Below, one piece after another: positions 50,772-59,970 of a DNA stretch of 64,000 bases. Origin of the DNA: an uncultured Eubacterium sp. (GTDB taxonomy: Bacteria > Bacillota > Clostridia > Lachnospirales > Lachnospiraceae); NCBI GenBank assembly GCA_910577225.1, contig CAJTMV010000012.1:30658-94657 (forward strand), written 5' to 3'. A program made the position numbers and the translations under genes. Position 1 is the stretch's first letter, and every line of letters starts with the position of its first letter. The notes under the pieces are model-generated. The model was not told the DNA's origin. It saw only the letters and a list, made by a program, of their open reading frames with translations, and did no database searches.

Positions 50772-52313
50772 ATGGCAATTACAACATTTGCAGCAATTTA
50801 TATCGGCTCTTATGAAGTGAGCCTGAAAATTTTTGAGTTGTCCGGGAAAAAGAAAATCCGCGAGATCGATCATATCCGTACAAGGCTGGAGCTTGGCCGG
50901 GATACGTTTCACTCTGGTGTGATCGGTTCGGATCTGGTAGATGAGCTGTGTGTGATTCTGTCGGATTTCGTCAGGATTATGCAGGGCTACAAAGCAAAGG
51001 AATATCGGGCGTTTGCGGGAAACGTGGTCGGAGAGGCCAAAAATATGATGTTTATTTTAGACCAGATTCAGACGCAGACCGGACTGGAAGTCGCGACGCT
51101 GAGCAATTCGGAACGACGGTTTTTAACTTATAAAGGAGTCGCGGCAAGACCGGGATTTGACAAGATGACAAAGGACAGCGCGGCTGTGATCGACGTAGGC
51201 GGAGGCAGTCTGCAGATAACGCTGTTTATTAACGGAAGGGTAGTAACGACGCAGCATCTGGCAATCGGAACGATGCGGCTGATGGAGATGCTCTCGGACA
51301 TCGAGCATAATGTGCTGCATCTGGAAAATCAGCTGGAAGAGCTGGTGGACAAGGAACTGGCAGTCTTTCTGGCACAATATATGCATCCGGACGACGAGAT
51401 TAAAAACGTCATTCTGATGGGCGATTACATCTCGGAAATTATGCGCAAATTAAGTAAGAGCGGCGAAACGCTCAATGAAGTGGAAGCGCAGAAATTTATT
51501 AGTTTTTTGAAAAAACTGGATAAAAAAAGTGTGGAAGAAATCTCTGAGATTTTAAACTTGTCAAACGAAAAAGACATTCTTGTACTGCCGTCCGTGATCT
51601 TATATGCAAAGCTGACGCAGGCGATGCATGCGCAGACAATCTGGTTTCCGGACGTGGATACGAGCGACGGGATCGTATATGATTATGCGCAGACACATAA
51701 AATTGTCCATACGTCGCATGACTTTGAGGAAGACATTTTATCGGCTGCAAAAAATATGTCGATGCGCTATATGAGTTATTCGCAGCATATCGACGCGCTG
51801 ACAGAGATGTCCGTATTATTGTTTGACGCGATGAAAAAAGTACATGGCATGGGAAAAAGAGAACGTCTGCTGTTAAAAGTAGCGGCAATGCTGCATGACT
51901 GCGGAAAGTATATCAGTCTTGCCAACAGCGCGATCTGCGCGTATCAGATTATACGGGCGACGGAGATTATCGGTCTGACCCATCTGGAGCGGGAGATGGT
52001 GGCAAGCGTCGTGTTATACAATTCGTCGCCGTTAGATCCTTATGAGGAGCTGGCGGACCGGATGGATCAGCATAGTTATTTAATTGTGGCGAAGCTGGCA
52101 GCTATTTTGCGGGTAGCAAACGCCATGGACCGCAGCCACAGACAAAAATTTAAAAATGTCAGGGCAGTGCTGAAAAACAAGCAGCTTGTCATTACGATTG
52201 AGACGATGAGCGATATCGCGTTGGAAAAAGGATTGTTAGAAGCGAAATCGCAGGCGTTTGTGTCGATTTTCGGATTAAAACCTGTGATCAAAGAGAAACG
52301 GGTCTATACATAG
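50772..52313 (+). CDS. Exopolyphosphatase/pppGpp phosphatase-like protein with HD domain
   Basis: The 513-residue protein has an actin-fold Ppx/GppA domain (about 1-310): YIGSYEVSLKIFEL, NSERRFLTYKG, and the phosphate-binding VIDVGGGSLQITLF. An HD domain follows (about 320-500) with AAMLHDCGKY. The first signature reads IGSYE rather than the usual IGSNS/T, so catalytic details may differ. It is next to ppk1 (21 bases), supporting polyphosphate turnover; link to (p)ppGpp is possible since an alarmone synthetase is encoded at 10226. Confidence 0.9.
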   Translation: MAITTFAAIYIGSYEVSLKIFELSGKKKIREIDHIRTRLELGRDTFHSGVIGSDLVDELCVILSDFVRIMQGYKAKEYRAFAGNVVGEAKNMMFILDQIQTQTGLEVATLSNSERRFLTYKGVAARPGFDKMTKDSAAVIDVGGGSLQITLFINGRVVTTQHLAIGTMRLMEMLSDIEHNVLHLENQLEELVDKELAVFLAQYMHPDDEIKNVILMGDYISEIMRKLSKSGETLNEVEAQKFISFLKKLDKKSVEEISEILNLSNEKDILVLPSVILYAKLTQAMHAQTIWFPDVDTSDGIVYDYAQTHKIVHTSHDFEEDILSAAKNMSMRYMSYSQHIDALTEMSVLLFDAMKKVHGMGKRERLLLKVAAMLHDCGKYISLANSAICAYQIIRATEIIGLTHLEREMVASVVLYNSSPLDPYEELADRMDQHSYLIVAKLAAILRVANAMDRSHRQKFKNVRAVLKNKQLVITIETMSDIALEKGLLEAKSQAFVSIFGLKPVIKEKRVYT

Positions 52314-52334
52314 AGAGGGAAGAGGGAGGATTTC

Positions 52335-54602
52335 ATGGAAAAGACAACTGAATATGGAAAGCCGGAATATTTTGAAAACCGGGAACTCAGCTGGATTAAG
52401 TTTGACCGAAGAGTATTAAACGAAGCGCGGGATAAGACGATTCCTCTGCTGGAGCGGTTAAAATTTATCAGTATTACATCGTCAAATCTGGACGAGTTTT
52501 TTATGGTGCGGGTCGCTTCGCTCAAAGATATGCTGCATGCAGGCGTGAAAAAGGAGGACATTGCGGGTATGGACGCGTTAAAGCAGCTGGAACGGGTCAA
52601 TGAAGATACGAGAGAGCTCGTGAATCTGCAGTATTCTACCTATAACCGTTCGCTGCTGCCGCTGATGAATCAGGAAAATATTTATATTATTGACGCATAT
52701 GAAAAACTGACGGAAGAACAGGCCGCTTTCGTGGACGATTATTTTGAGAACGAAGTATATCCGGTGTTAACGCCGATGGCCGTGGACGCCAGCCGGCCGT
52801 TTCCGCTGATCCGGAATAAATCGTTAAATATAGCGGCGATTATTGAATATAAAGGCGCCGGCGGACTGCTCGGTCATAAGACGCAGGATGCAGAGCTTTC
52901 CGAAGACGTACAGGAGGAGCTTTCGGATGAGGCAGCCGGTTCCGATTCTGACAAATCCGATAAAAAAGAGAAAAAAGACAAGAAGAAAAAGAAGGGCGCA
53001 AAGCCGGAGTTCGCTACCGTGCAGGTGCCGAGCGGCATGGCAAGACTGGTTCCGGTGCCGTCTGAAAATCCGGATGAAAAAGTATTTATATTGCTTGAGC
53101 AGGTGATTGAGAAAAATATCGATAAACTGTTTTTAAATTATAAAGTCGTATGCGCGTATCCGTATCGGATCATGCGTAACGCTGATTTTTCCATCGATGA
53201 AGACGAAGCGCCGGATTTGTTAAAAGAAATCCAAAAGCAGCTGAAAAAAAGACAGTGGGGCGAAGTGATCCGTCTGGAAGTAGAAGACGGTATCGACAAA
53301 AAGCTGCTGGAATTTTTAAAAGATGAGCTCCATGTGGAAAACAAACAGGATATTTTCTATATCAACGGGCCGATCGACTTTACATTTTTAATGAAGATGT
53401 ACGGTCTGGACGGATGCGACCATCTGCGCTATGAGCCGCATAAACCGCAGCTTGTACCGGAAATCCTGCCGGGAGAAAATATTTTTGAGGCGATTCAAAA
53501 AGGCGATATTTTGCTGCATCATCCGTACCAGAGCTTTGGGCCTGTGATGGAGCTGATTCGTCAGGCTGCCAATGACGATCAGGTACTGGCGATTAAAATG
53601 ACGCTGTATCGAGTCAGCGGCAATTCTCCGATTATTGCGTCGTTAGCGCAGGCTGCGGAAAACGGCAAACAGGTAACGGTACTGGTAGAATTAAAAGCGC
53701 GTTTTGATGAAGAAAACAATATTGTCTGGGCGAAAAAACTGGAACAGGCCGGCTGCCATGTCATTTATGGAATCGTAGGCTTAAAGACGCATAGTAAGAT
53801 CGCGCTTGTCGTAAGACGGGAAGACGAAGGAATACGCCGTTATGTGCATCTTGGAACCGGAAATTATAACGATTCCACGGCAAAGCTGTATACGGACTGC
53901 GGCGTTTTGACCTGTTCAGAAGCGGTTGGCGAAGATGCGACAGCGGTCTTTAACATGCTGTCAGGCTATTCAGAACCTTTAAGCTGGAATTCGCTTGCCG
54001 TAGCTCCGATCTGGCTGCGCAAGAAGTTTTTGAAGCTGGTGCGCAGAGAGACGAAAAATGCCAGAGAAGGCAAACAGGCCTATATTCGTGCCAAGATGAA
54101 TTCGCTCTGCGATCAGGAAATGATCGAAGCGCTCTATGAAGCGTCTGCCGCCGGCGTAAAGATCCAGCTGCTGATTCGTGGTATCTGCTGTCTGCGTACC
54201 GGTATCAAAGGGATCAGTGAGAACATTCAGGTGCACTCGATCGTTGGAAATTTCTTAGAGCACAGTCGGATTTTTGATTTCTGCAACGATGGTCAGGCGG
54301 AAGTCTATATGGGAAGCGCCGACTGGATGCCGCGTAATCTGGACCGCAGGGTGGAAATCGTATTCCCGGTGCTGGATCAGGAGCTGAAAAAGAAAGTACT
54401 CCATATCCTGGACCTGGAATTTGAAGATAATGTCAAGGCGCATATTCTGCAGCCGGACGGTACATATGAAAAGATCGATAAACGCGGCAAGATGCTTGTC
54501 AATTCACAGGAAATCTTTTGCAGAGAGGCGGAACAGCTGGTGCCAAAACAGGATAAGGCCTATCAGGATCGTGTCTTTGTTCCGGCAGAGCCGGTCGGAT
54601 GA
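52335..54602 (+). CDS. ppk1: Polyphosphate kinase 1
   Basis: PPK1 makes long-chain polyphosphate from ATP reversibly. The 755-residue protein has ENRELSWIKFDRRVLNEA, SSNLDEFFMVRVASLKD, and the two phospholipase-D-like catalytic regions: RRYVHLGTGNYNDSTAKLY (phospho-acceptor His) and NFLEHSRIFDF, with MGSADWMPRNLDRRVE. An unusual insert at about 174-226 is acidic then almost pure lysine (KKEKKDKKKKKGAK) and is absent from typical PPK1. AGGGAGG lies upstream. Forms a pair with the ppx/gppA-HD gene. Confidence 0.95.
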   Translation: MEKTTEYGKPEYFENRELSWIKFDRRVLNEARDKTIPLLERLKFISITSSNLDEFFMVRVASLKDMLHAGVKKEDIAGMDALKQLERVNEDTRELVNLQYSTYNRSLLPLMNQENIYIIDAYEKLTEEQAAFVDDYFENEVYPVLTPMAVDASRPFPLIRNKSLNIAAIIEYKGAGGLLGHKTQDAELSEDVQEELSDEAAGSDSDKSDKKEKKDKKKKKGAKPEFATVQVPSGMARLVPVPSENPDEKVFILLEQVIEKNIDKLFLNYKVVCAYPYRIMRNADFSIDEDEAPDLLKEIQKQLKKRQWGEVIRLEVEDGIDKKLLEFLKDELHVENKQDIFYINGPIDFTFLMKMYGLDGCDHLRYEPHKPQLVPEILPGENIFEAIQKGDILLHHPYQSFGPVMELIRQAANDDQVLAIKMTLYRVSGNSPIIASLAQAAENGKQVTVLVELKARFDEENNIVWAKKLEQAGCHVIYGIVGLKTHSKIALVVRREDEGIRRYVHLGTGNYNDSTAKLYTDCGVLTCSEAVGEDATAVFNMLSGYSEPLSWNSLAVAPIWLRKKFLKLVRRETKNAREGKQAYIRAKMNSLCDQEMIEALYEASAAGVKIQLLIRGICCLRTGIKGISENIQVHSIVGNFLEHSRIFDFCNDGQAEVYMGSADWMPRNLDRRVEIVFPVLDQELKKKVLHILDLEFEDNVKAHILQPDGTYEKIDKRGKMLVNSQEIFCREAEQLVPKQDKAYQDRVFVPAEPVG

Positions 54603-54669
54603 CAGATCGTAACGGCAGCGCGGACGCCGGACACCTGATACCTGATCCAGGGAAAGGAAAACAACATAC

Positions 54670-55524
54670 ATGTCTGAAAAATATAGAATATTGTTTAGTG
54701 ATCTGGATGCGACATTATTAAATGATAACAAAGAAATCGAAGCGGGCGCTTTAGATGCCATCGACGCGCTGCTTTCTCAGGGAGACTTTTTTGCGATCTG
54801 TACGGGCAGACCGTTAGCCAGCGCGCGGGCGGTGGCATGCAAGGCGGGACTGGAGCGCAGCGGATGTTATATTGTATCGTATAATGGCGGGGTCATTTAT
54901 GATCCGTCAAGGGATCAGATCGTTTCCTATGCGTCGATTCCGCTTTCGGTTGTCCGCAGGCTGTTTGAAAAGGCACAGCAGGCCGGACTGTATATTCATA
55001 CCTACGACAGAACAAGCGATACGGTACTGACTATTCGCCATACGAAAGAACTGGACGCTTATATCGCACATACCAGGCTGCGTCCGAAAACCGGAGCCGG
55101 CGTGTTAGAGCAGATGACAGAAGAACCGGCAAAAATGATTGTGATCAGTGAAGATCACAAACGGCTGGAACAGTTTCAAAAAGAAAATGAAGCCTGGTCC
55201 GGGGATGTTCTGAACAGCTTTTTTTCCTGCGAGCCGTATCTGGAATACTGTCCGGCCGGCATTTCCAAAGGATCGGCGGTCCGGGCGCTTTGTGCGTATT
55301 TAAATCTTCCGGTTGCGGCTTCGGTCGCGGCCGGAGATGAACGCAATGATATCGCCATGCTGCAGGCGGCGGGTATCGGCGCCGCGCCGCGCAATGCGCA
55401 TCCGCTGGCGAAGGAAGCGGCGGATTACGTATGCGAAAAAGATCATAACGAAGGAGCGGTAGGAGAAATCATCCGCAGATTTTTTATCGATGCCCGTTCG
55501 TCAGGAGAAACAAAGGTATCCTGA
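54670..55524 (+). CDS. Cof-type HAD-superfamily phosphatase
   Basis: A 284-residue soluble hydrolase of HAD subfamily IIB. Motif I reads SDLDATLLNDN, with Ala where nearly all relatives have Gly (D-x-D-G-T). Motif II is AICTGRP, motif III the Lys in SKGSAV, and motif IV AAGDERNDIAML. A C2B cap lies between (about 85-200). Relatives dephosphorylate sugar phosphates or flavin/PLP; no substrate can be given. It lies 67 bases after ppk1 and ends in a bidirectional terminator. Confidence 0.92.
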   Translation: MSEKYRILFSDLDATLLNDNKEIEAGALDAIDALLSQGDFFAICTGRPLASARAVACKAGLERSGCYIVSYNGGVIYDPSRDQIVSYASIPLSVVRRLFEKAQQAGLYIHTYDRTSDTVLTIRHTKELDAYIAHTRLRPKTGAGVLEQMTEEPAKMIVISEDHKRLEQFQKENEAWSGDVLNSFFSCEPYLEYCPAGISKGSAVRALCAYLNLPVAASVAAGDERNDIAMLQAAGIGAAPRNAHPLAKEAADYVCEKDHNEGAVGEIIRRFFIDARSSGETKVS

Positions 55525-55540
55525 TATCCGGCAGATACTA

Positions 55541-55583
55541 ATTCAGCCAGATCCTTGTACCTGCGGCACAGATCTGGCTGAAT
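55541..55583. terminator. Bidirectional terminator-like hairpin
   Basis: A perfect 13-bp stem ATTCAGCCAGATC (55541-55553) with GATCTGGCTGAAT (55571-55583), flanked by T-rich sequence on the + strand. Confidence 0.8.
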
Positions 55584-55612
55584 GATTTTGTAGCTGACGT
55601 TCTTTGGTTTTG

Positions 55613-55822
55613 TTAATGGTGTACATACTCCCTGCGTTTTTCAAAGTGGCAGTATGGCGTGCCTTCTTTTGTATAGCCATTCGTCGAATAGGAAATTTCC
55701 CTTTGTACAGAATCTGCACATGCCTGCTCAAAAACACTTTCAAAGCTGCGGGGCTGTTTTTTTTCACGATCCCTTTGGTCTTTCCGCTTGGAAACCGTGT
55801 CGTGAAGATTTGTGACGAACAT
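55613..55822 (-). CDS. Small uncharacterised protein
   Basis: A 69-residue hydrophilic protein ending FEQACADS then REISYSTNGYTKEGTPYCH and FEKRREY. The S-T-N-G-Y-T-K-x-G-x-P motif followed by K-R-x-Y resembles small proteins found in several copies in Lachnospiraceae genomes. A longer in-frame TTG start at 55888 is possible; neither start has a good ribosome binding site. It lies between the HAD terminator and the LysR gene, both on this side. Function unknown. Confidence 0.5.
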   Translation of the reverse strand: MFVTNLHDTVSKRKDQRDREKKQPRSFESVFEQACADSVQREISYSTNGYTKEGTPYCHFEKRREYVHH

Positions 55823-56050
55823 TACGTTTTCAATCCGAAAATGATTAACATATGCTGCTTTACTCCCCTCCCTGGTTGTAAATTTCAACGGTTACTGCAT
55901 GATGCGCATCATACATCAGACACTAAAAATTCCATTTTTTAGTGTTCTTATAATTATTATCGGCACAGACAGTAAATTCTTAACAGACAATTCTACGATC
56001 TTTGCAGTAATTATCAGGCGTCAACAGAGTGGCAGCTACGATCTTTACAA

Positions 56051-57073
56051 TCATCGGTCCGGCGACTGCACAATGTCGTTTTTGAATGTACAGGCGGGGA
56101 TTTCTTTCGGAAATTGTAAAAACCGATAGCGTTCCAGTACCGCATGAAGACTTGTGATACCGGGATTTGCGTTGGCATCCAAAGATTCCAAAGATTCCAT
56201 GCATGATTTGCCGCATATGGTATTCCCGTCAGACGGACGGACAGCGTCTGCATGCCGCTTTAAAAATACAAGTTTAAAATAGCGGTCCCAGGCATCGTTT
56301 TCATAACGGAAGATTTTCACGGCCTGATGCATGCATTCATGCTTCACGAGCCTTTGGGACATAACGGCAAGGGCGTCGTTATAGATGACTGCATTTAAGA
56401 TGGTACGGGGACAGTTCGCTTCCCATGCGGTATGTATATGAATATTGTGTGTGGACAGATATTGTTCAAACAGTTTTCTGGTCCCGCTGCCTTTTTCCCG
56501 TATCGCGAATTTTCTTCCTTCCAGCTCGGAGGCGAAGACAACGTCTTTTTGATAAAAATCATGGTTTTTTCCGCAGACGAGTACGAGAGAATCCTCTACG
56601 ATCGGAATGCCGGCAAGCTCGGCGGATTCGATAATGCCTTCGACAACAGCGACATCCAGTTCCCGCCGCAGCAGTTTTTGTTCGATTTCTTCGGTGTTGC
56701 TGACAAAAGAACAGATATCCAGTTTCGGATTTTCTTTTTCCATATCGGCAATGACTTTTGACATCAGGCAGGTACCTACGGTCAGCGAAGAGCCGATACG
56801 CAGCGGGATGCGTTCCTTTAACCGCTGCATCGACAGCTCCAGATTGTCAAAGTTGCCGACGGTCATCAGGGCAAGATTTAACAGCTGCTGCCCTTCGCGG
56901 GTAATATACAGCTTCTTATGCAGCCGATCGAAGAGCTTTATCTGATAATGGTCCTCCAGATCGCGGATGGCCTGGCTGACGGTTGGCTGCGTTACATAGA
57001 GCCGGTTTGCCGCAGCGCTCATTAAGCCAGTCTCAGCAACGGCGATAAAGATCTTTAAATGTCGGATGGTCAT
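56051..57073 (-). CDS. LysR-family transcriptional regulator
   Basis: The N-terminal winged helix-turn-helix is clear (about 1-60): IRHLKIFIAVAETGLMSAAA, NRLYVTQPTVSQAIRDLE, LFDRLHKKLYITREGQQLL. The periplasmic-binding-protein-like effector domain runs to about 290. At 340 residues it is some 40 longer than usual; the tail after LKRHADAVRPSDGN has no recognised homology and includes several Cys and Asn. It is divergent from the sulfur-type reductase gene at 57277, the likely target. ATG 57073 is preceded by AAAGGAAC on the minus strand. Confidence 0.9.
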   Translation of the reverse strand: MTIRHLKIFIAVAETGLMSAAANRLYVTQPTVSQAIRDLEDHYQIKLFDRLHKKLYITREGQQLLNLALMTVGNFDNLELSMQRLKERIPLRIGSSLTVGTCLMSKVIADMEKENPKLDICSFVSNTEEIEQKLLRRELDVAVVEGIIESAELAGIPIVEDSLVLVCGKNHDFYQKDVVFASELEGRKFAIREKGSGTRKLFEQYLSTHNIHIHTAWEANCPRTILNAVIYNDALAVMSQRLVKHECMHQAVKIFRYENDAWDRYFKLVFLKRHADAVRPSDGNTICGKSCMESLESLDANANPGITSLHAVLERYRFLQFPKEIPACTFKNDIVQSPDR

Positions 57074-57090
57074 GGGTAGTTCCTTTCGTG

Positions 57091-57160
57091 ATCTATAGAT
57101 TTTTTCGATACTAACAATTATATTTTACGATTTTATTTTATGGAAGACAAGTATTATAAT
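57091..57160 (+). promoter_or_regulatory. Divergent control region between lysR and the reductase gene
   Basis: TATAAT at 57155-57160 is a candidate -10 for the reductase gene, with only a weak -35. A perfect palindrome ATCTATAGAT lies at 57091-57100, close to the lysR start, and could be part of a LysR box. Evidence for regulator binding is positional only. Confidence 0.45.
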
Positions 57161-57276
57161 AGAAGAAACGGCAGGAAATGGAAGGAGAAGGACAACGTCT
57201 GGAGTTATTGTAAACGATCCGTCCATTTGACATCGCTTTACGATGAGCTGTCACAAAGAGAGGAGAAGAAAACAAA

Positions 57277-59847
57277 ATGAAATATGTAATTATCGGCGGC
57301 GTGGCTGCCGGAACAAAAGCGGCGGCAAAGCTGAAACGGTGCGACCGGAGCGCAGTCGTAAAAATTTTTACAAAAGGAACGGATATTTCTTATGCAGGAT
57401 GCGGTTTGCCTTATTATATCGGCGGGGACATTCCTTCGAGAGATCAGCTGATCGTCAATACGCCTGCGAAATACGCCGGACTGACCGGAGCGGAAGTGTA
57501 TACCGGATGCGAGGCTGTTGCGGTTGACAGCGCAAAAAAAACGGTGCGCCTGAAAAAAGATTCCGGCGAGACATTTTCAGAAAGCTACGATAAACTGATT
57601 ATCGCTACGGGAGCAGAGCCTTTTGTTCCGCCGGCAGAAGGCGTGCATTTGCCAGGAGTATTTTGTGTGCGTACGCCGGAGGATGCCGTATCGTCGCGCG
57701 CTTATATCGAAACAAACAAGTGCCGCAAAGCGGTTGTATGCGGAGCCGGATTTATCGGTCTGGAAGTGGCGGAAAATCTGATGGCGCAGGGGCTGGAAGT
57801 AACGGTTATCGACGCCGCTTCACAGATTATGCCGAACGCCTTCGATAAAGAGATGGCGGATTATGCAAAAAAACAGCTTAAGGCAGCCGGTATGCGTATT
57901 CTGACCGCTACGGCGCTGAAAGCCGTGGAGGGAGAGGGAAAAGCAGAAAGAGTCGTTACCGAATCAGGAACACTGGCTGCGGATCTTGTGATTCTGGCGA
58001 TTGGCGTACGTCCGGCAACCGGTTTTCTGGCTGATTCCGGTCTGACCATGCAAAAGGGAACGATTCTTACCGACGCACAGATGAAGACGAATCTGGAAGA
58101 TATTTATGCAGTTGGCGATTGCGCAATGGTACAAAATGCACAGACGGGCAAGCCGCAGTGGTCAGCGATGGGTTCGACTGCGAATCTGGCAGCGCGTGCG
58201 ATGGCGGCGTCCATGCATGGCATCGGAAACGGCTATGGCGGATGTCTGGGCACAGGCGTGGTGCGTCTGCTGCCGCGGTTAAACGCAGGACGTACCGGTC
58301 TGACCGAAGTACAGGCACAGGCTGCAGGTTATGAGACGACATCCGTGATCTGTGTGGTAGATGATAAAGCGCATTATTATCCGGGCGCGTCGTCGTTTGT
58401 CGTAAAGCTGACGGCGGAGACCGCTTCTTCCAAACTGCTCGGGATACAGGTATTGGGAGCAGGCGCTGTGGATAAGATGACAGATATCGCGGTGGTAGGT
58501 ATCGCACAGGGCATGCGAATCGATGCGTTTGATACGCTTGATTTTGCTTATGCTCCGCCATTTTCCACAGCGATTCATCCATTTGTAACGGCGTGCTATA
58601 TTTTGGAAAATAAGATCAGCGATCGTTTCACATCGATGAGTCCTGCAGAATATGCCAATGGAGCGGCAAAAGGCTATACCGTGCTCGATGTACAGCCTGC
58701 GCCGGCGATTCCAAACGCCAGATTCGTGGAGCTGGCGGCGGTAAACGGACCGCTGGAAGATCTTCCAAAAGATGCGAAGCTGCTGCTTGTATGCGCCAAA
58801 GGAAAGCGCGGCTATTTCCTGCAGAATCGTCTGAAAGCGATCGGATACACGCATACGAAAGTACTCGAAGGCGGCGCGTTTTTCAATGATGTCAAAGTAC
58901 CGCGGGACGGCAAAAAGCTGTCGCCGGAAGATGTGAAACGTGTGAAAGGTCTTGGATGTCTGCAGGATAAAAGATACGACGATGTATTTAACGTACGTGT
59001 CATTACACGTAACGGCAAGCTGACGGCACAGGAACAGATCAAAGTGGCGGAGGCTGCGGATAAATTCGGCTCTGGCGAAGTAACAATGACCACCCGTCTG
59101 ACGCTGGAGATTCAGGGAGTACCGTACGACCGCCTGGACGAATTATTCGCGTTTTTGGAGGAAGCCGGACTGGAAACAGGAGGTACCGGTTCCAAAGTAC
59201 GTCCGGTAGTATCGTGTAAAGGAACGACCTGTCAGTATGGGCTGATCGATACGTTTGCACTTTCTGAGAAACTGCACGATCTGTACTATACCGGTTATCA
59301 TGGCGTGTCCCTGCCGCATAAATTTAAGATTGCTGTCGGCGGATGTCCGAATAACTGTGTAAAACCAGATCTGAATGACCTTGGAGTAATCGGACAGCGG
59401 GTACCAGAGATCGATCCGGACAAATGCAAAGGCTGTAAAGTCTGCCAGGTGGAAAACAACTGTCCGATTCATGCTGCCGTAATGGCGGATGGAAAAGTAC
59501 ATATCGATCCGGACGGCTGCAATCATTGCGGCCGATGCGTTGGAAAATGTCCGTTTGGCGCGGTAAACGAATCGGTATCCGGTTACAAGGTATATATTGG
59601 CGGACGCTGGGGCAAAAAAGTGGCGGAAGGACGCGCGCTGGATAAGGTCTTTACGTCAGAAGAAGAAGTCATCGACGTTGTCGAACGCGCCATTTTGTTT
59701 TTCCGTGACGAAGGCATTTCCGGCGAGCGTTTTGCAGACACGATCGCGAGACTTGGATTTGCATACGTACAGGATAAGCTGTTAAACAGCAGCATCGATA
59801 AAAAACAGATTCTTGAAAAAACGGTGATAGGCGGAGCGACCTGCTAG
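57277..59847 (+). CDS. CoA-disulfide-reductase-like/rhodanese/siroheme-type reductase/ferredoxin fusion
   Basis: One 856-residue protein joins four modules. Residues 1-450: a FAD/NAD(P)H oxidoreductase of the CoA-disulfide reductase family with IIGGVAAGTKAAAKLKR, the redox Cys42 in YAGCGLPYYIGG, and GAGFIGLEVAENL. Residues about 460-545: a rhodanese-like domain with Cys near 506 in LLVCAKGKRGY. Residues about 555-700: a nitrite/sulfite reductase ferredoxin-like half with C647-x4-C652 and C690-x3-C694. Residues about 706-770: two 4Fe-4S ferredoxin motifs. Reduction of persulfide, polysulfide or sulfite is a plausible role; nitrite cannot be excluded. Cytoplasmic; divergent from a LysR gene. 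Confidence 0.88.
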   Translation: MKYVIIGGVAAGTKAAAKLKRCDRSAVVKIFTKGTDISYAGCGLPYYIGGDIPSRDQLIVNTPAKYAGLTGAEVYTGCEAVAVDSAKKTVRLKKDSGETFSESYDKLIIATGAEPFVPPAEGVHLPGVFCVRTPEDAVSSRAYIETNKCRKAVVCGAGFIGLEVAENLMAQGLEVTVIDAASQIMPNAFDKEMADYAKKQLKAAGMRILTATALKAVEGEGKAERVVTESGTLAADLVILAIGVRPATGFLADSGLTMQKGTILTDAQMKTNLEDIYAVGDCAMVQNAQTGKPQWSAMGSTANLAARAMAASMHGIGNGYGGCLGTGVVRLLPRLNAGRTGLTEVQAQAAGYETTSVICVVDDKAHYYPGASSFVVKLTAETASSKLLGIQVLGAGAVDKMTDIAVVGIAQGMRIDAFDTLDFAYAPPFSTAIHPFVTACYILENKISDRFTSMSPAEYANGAAKGYTVLDVQPAPAIPNARFVELAAVNGPLEDLPKDAKLLLVCAKGKRGYFLQNRLKAIGYTHTKVLEGGAFFNDVKVPRDGKKLSPEDVKRVKGLGCLQDKRYDDVFNVRVITRNGKLTAQEQIKVAEAADKFGSGEVTMTTRLTLEIQGVPYDRLDELFAFLEEAGLETGGTGSKVRPVVSCKGTTCQYGLIDTFALSEKLHDLYYTGYHGVSLPHKFKIAVGGCPNNCVKPDLNDLGVIGQRVPEIDPDKCKGCKVCQVENNCPIHAAVMADGKVHIDPDGCNHCGRCVGKCPFGAVNESVSGYKVYIGGRWGKKVAEGRALDKVFTSEEEVIDVVERAILFFRDEGISGERFADTIARLGFAYVQDKLLNSSIDKKQILEKTVIGGATC

Positions 59848-59898
59848 AGTCTGTGATCGTTACAGGATATCATGAGAGATACAATTGCTTTATAAATA

Positions 59899-59955
59899 AA
59901 AACCAGCTTACTGAGACGATAAACTATAACGGATATGTCCCGGTAAGCTGGTTTT
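59899..59955. terminator. Bidirectional terminator between convergent genes
   Basis: AAAACCAGCTTAC (59899-59911) pairs perfectly with GTAAGCTGGTTTT (59943-59955), giving A and T tracts on both sides. Confidence 0.85.
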
Positions 59956-59970
59956 GTCAGCGAAAACTGA

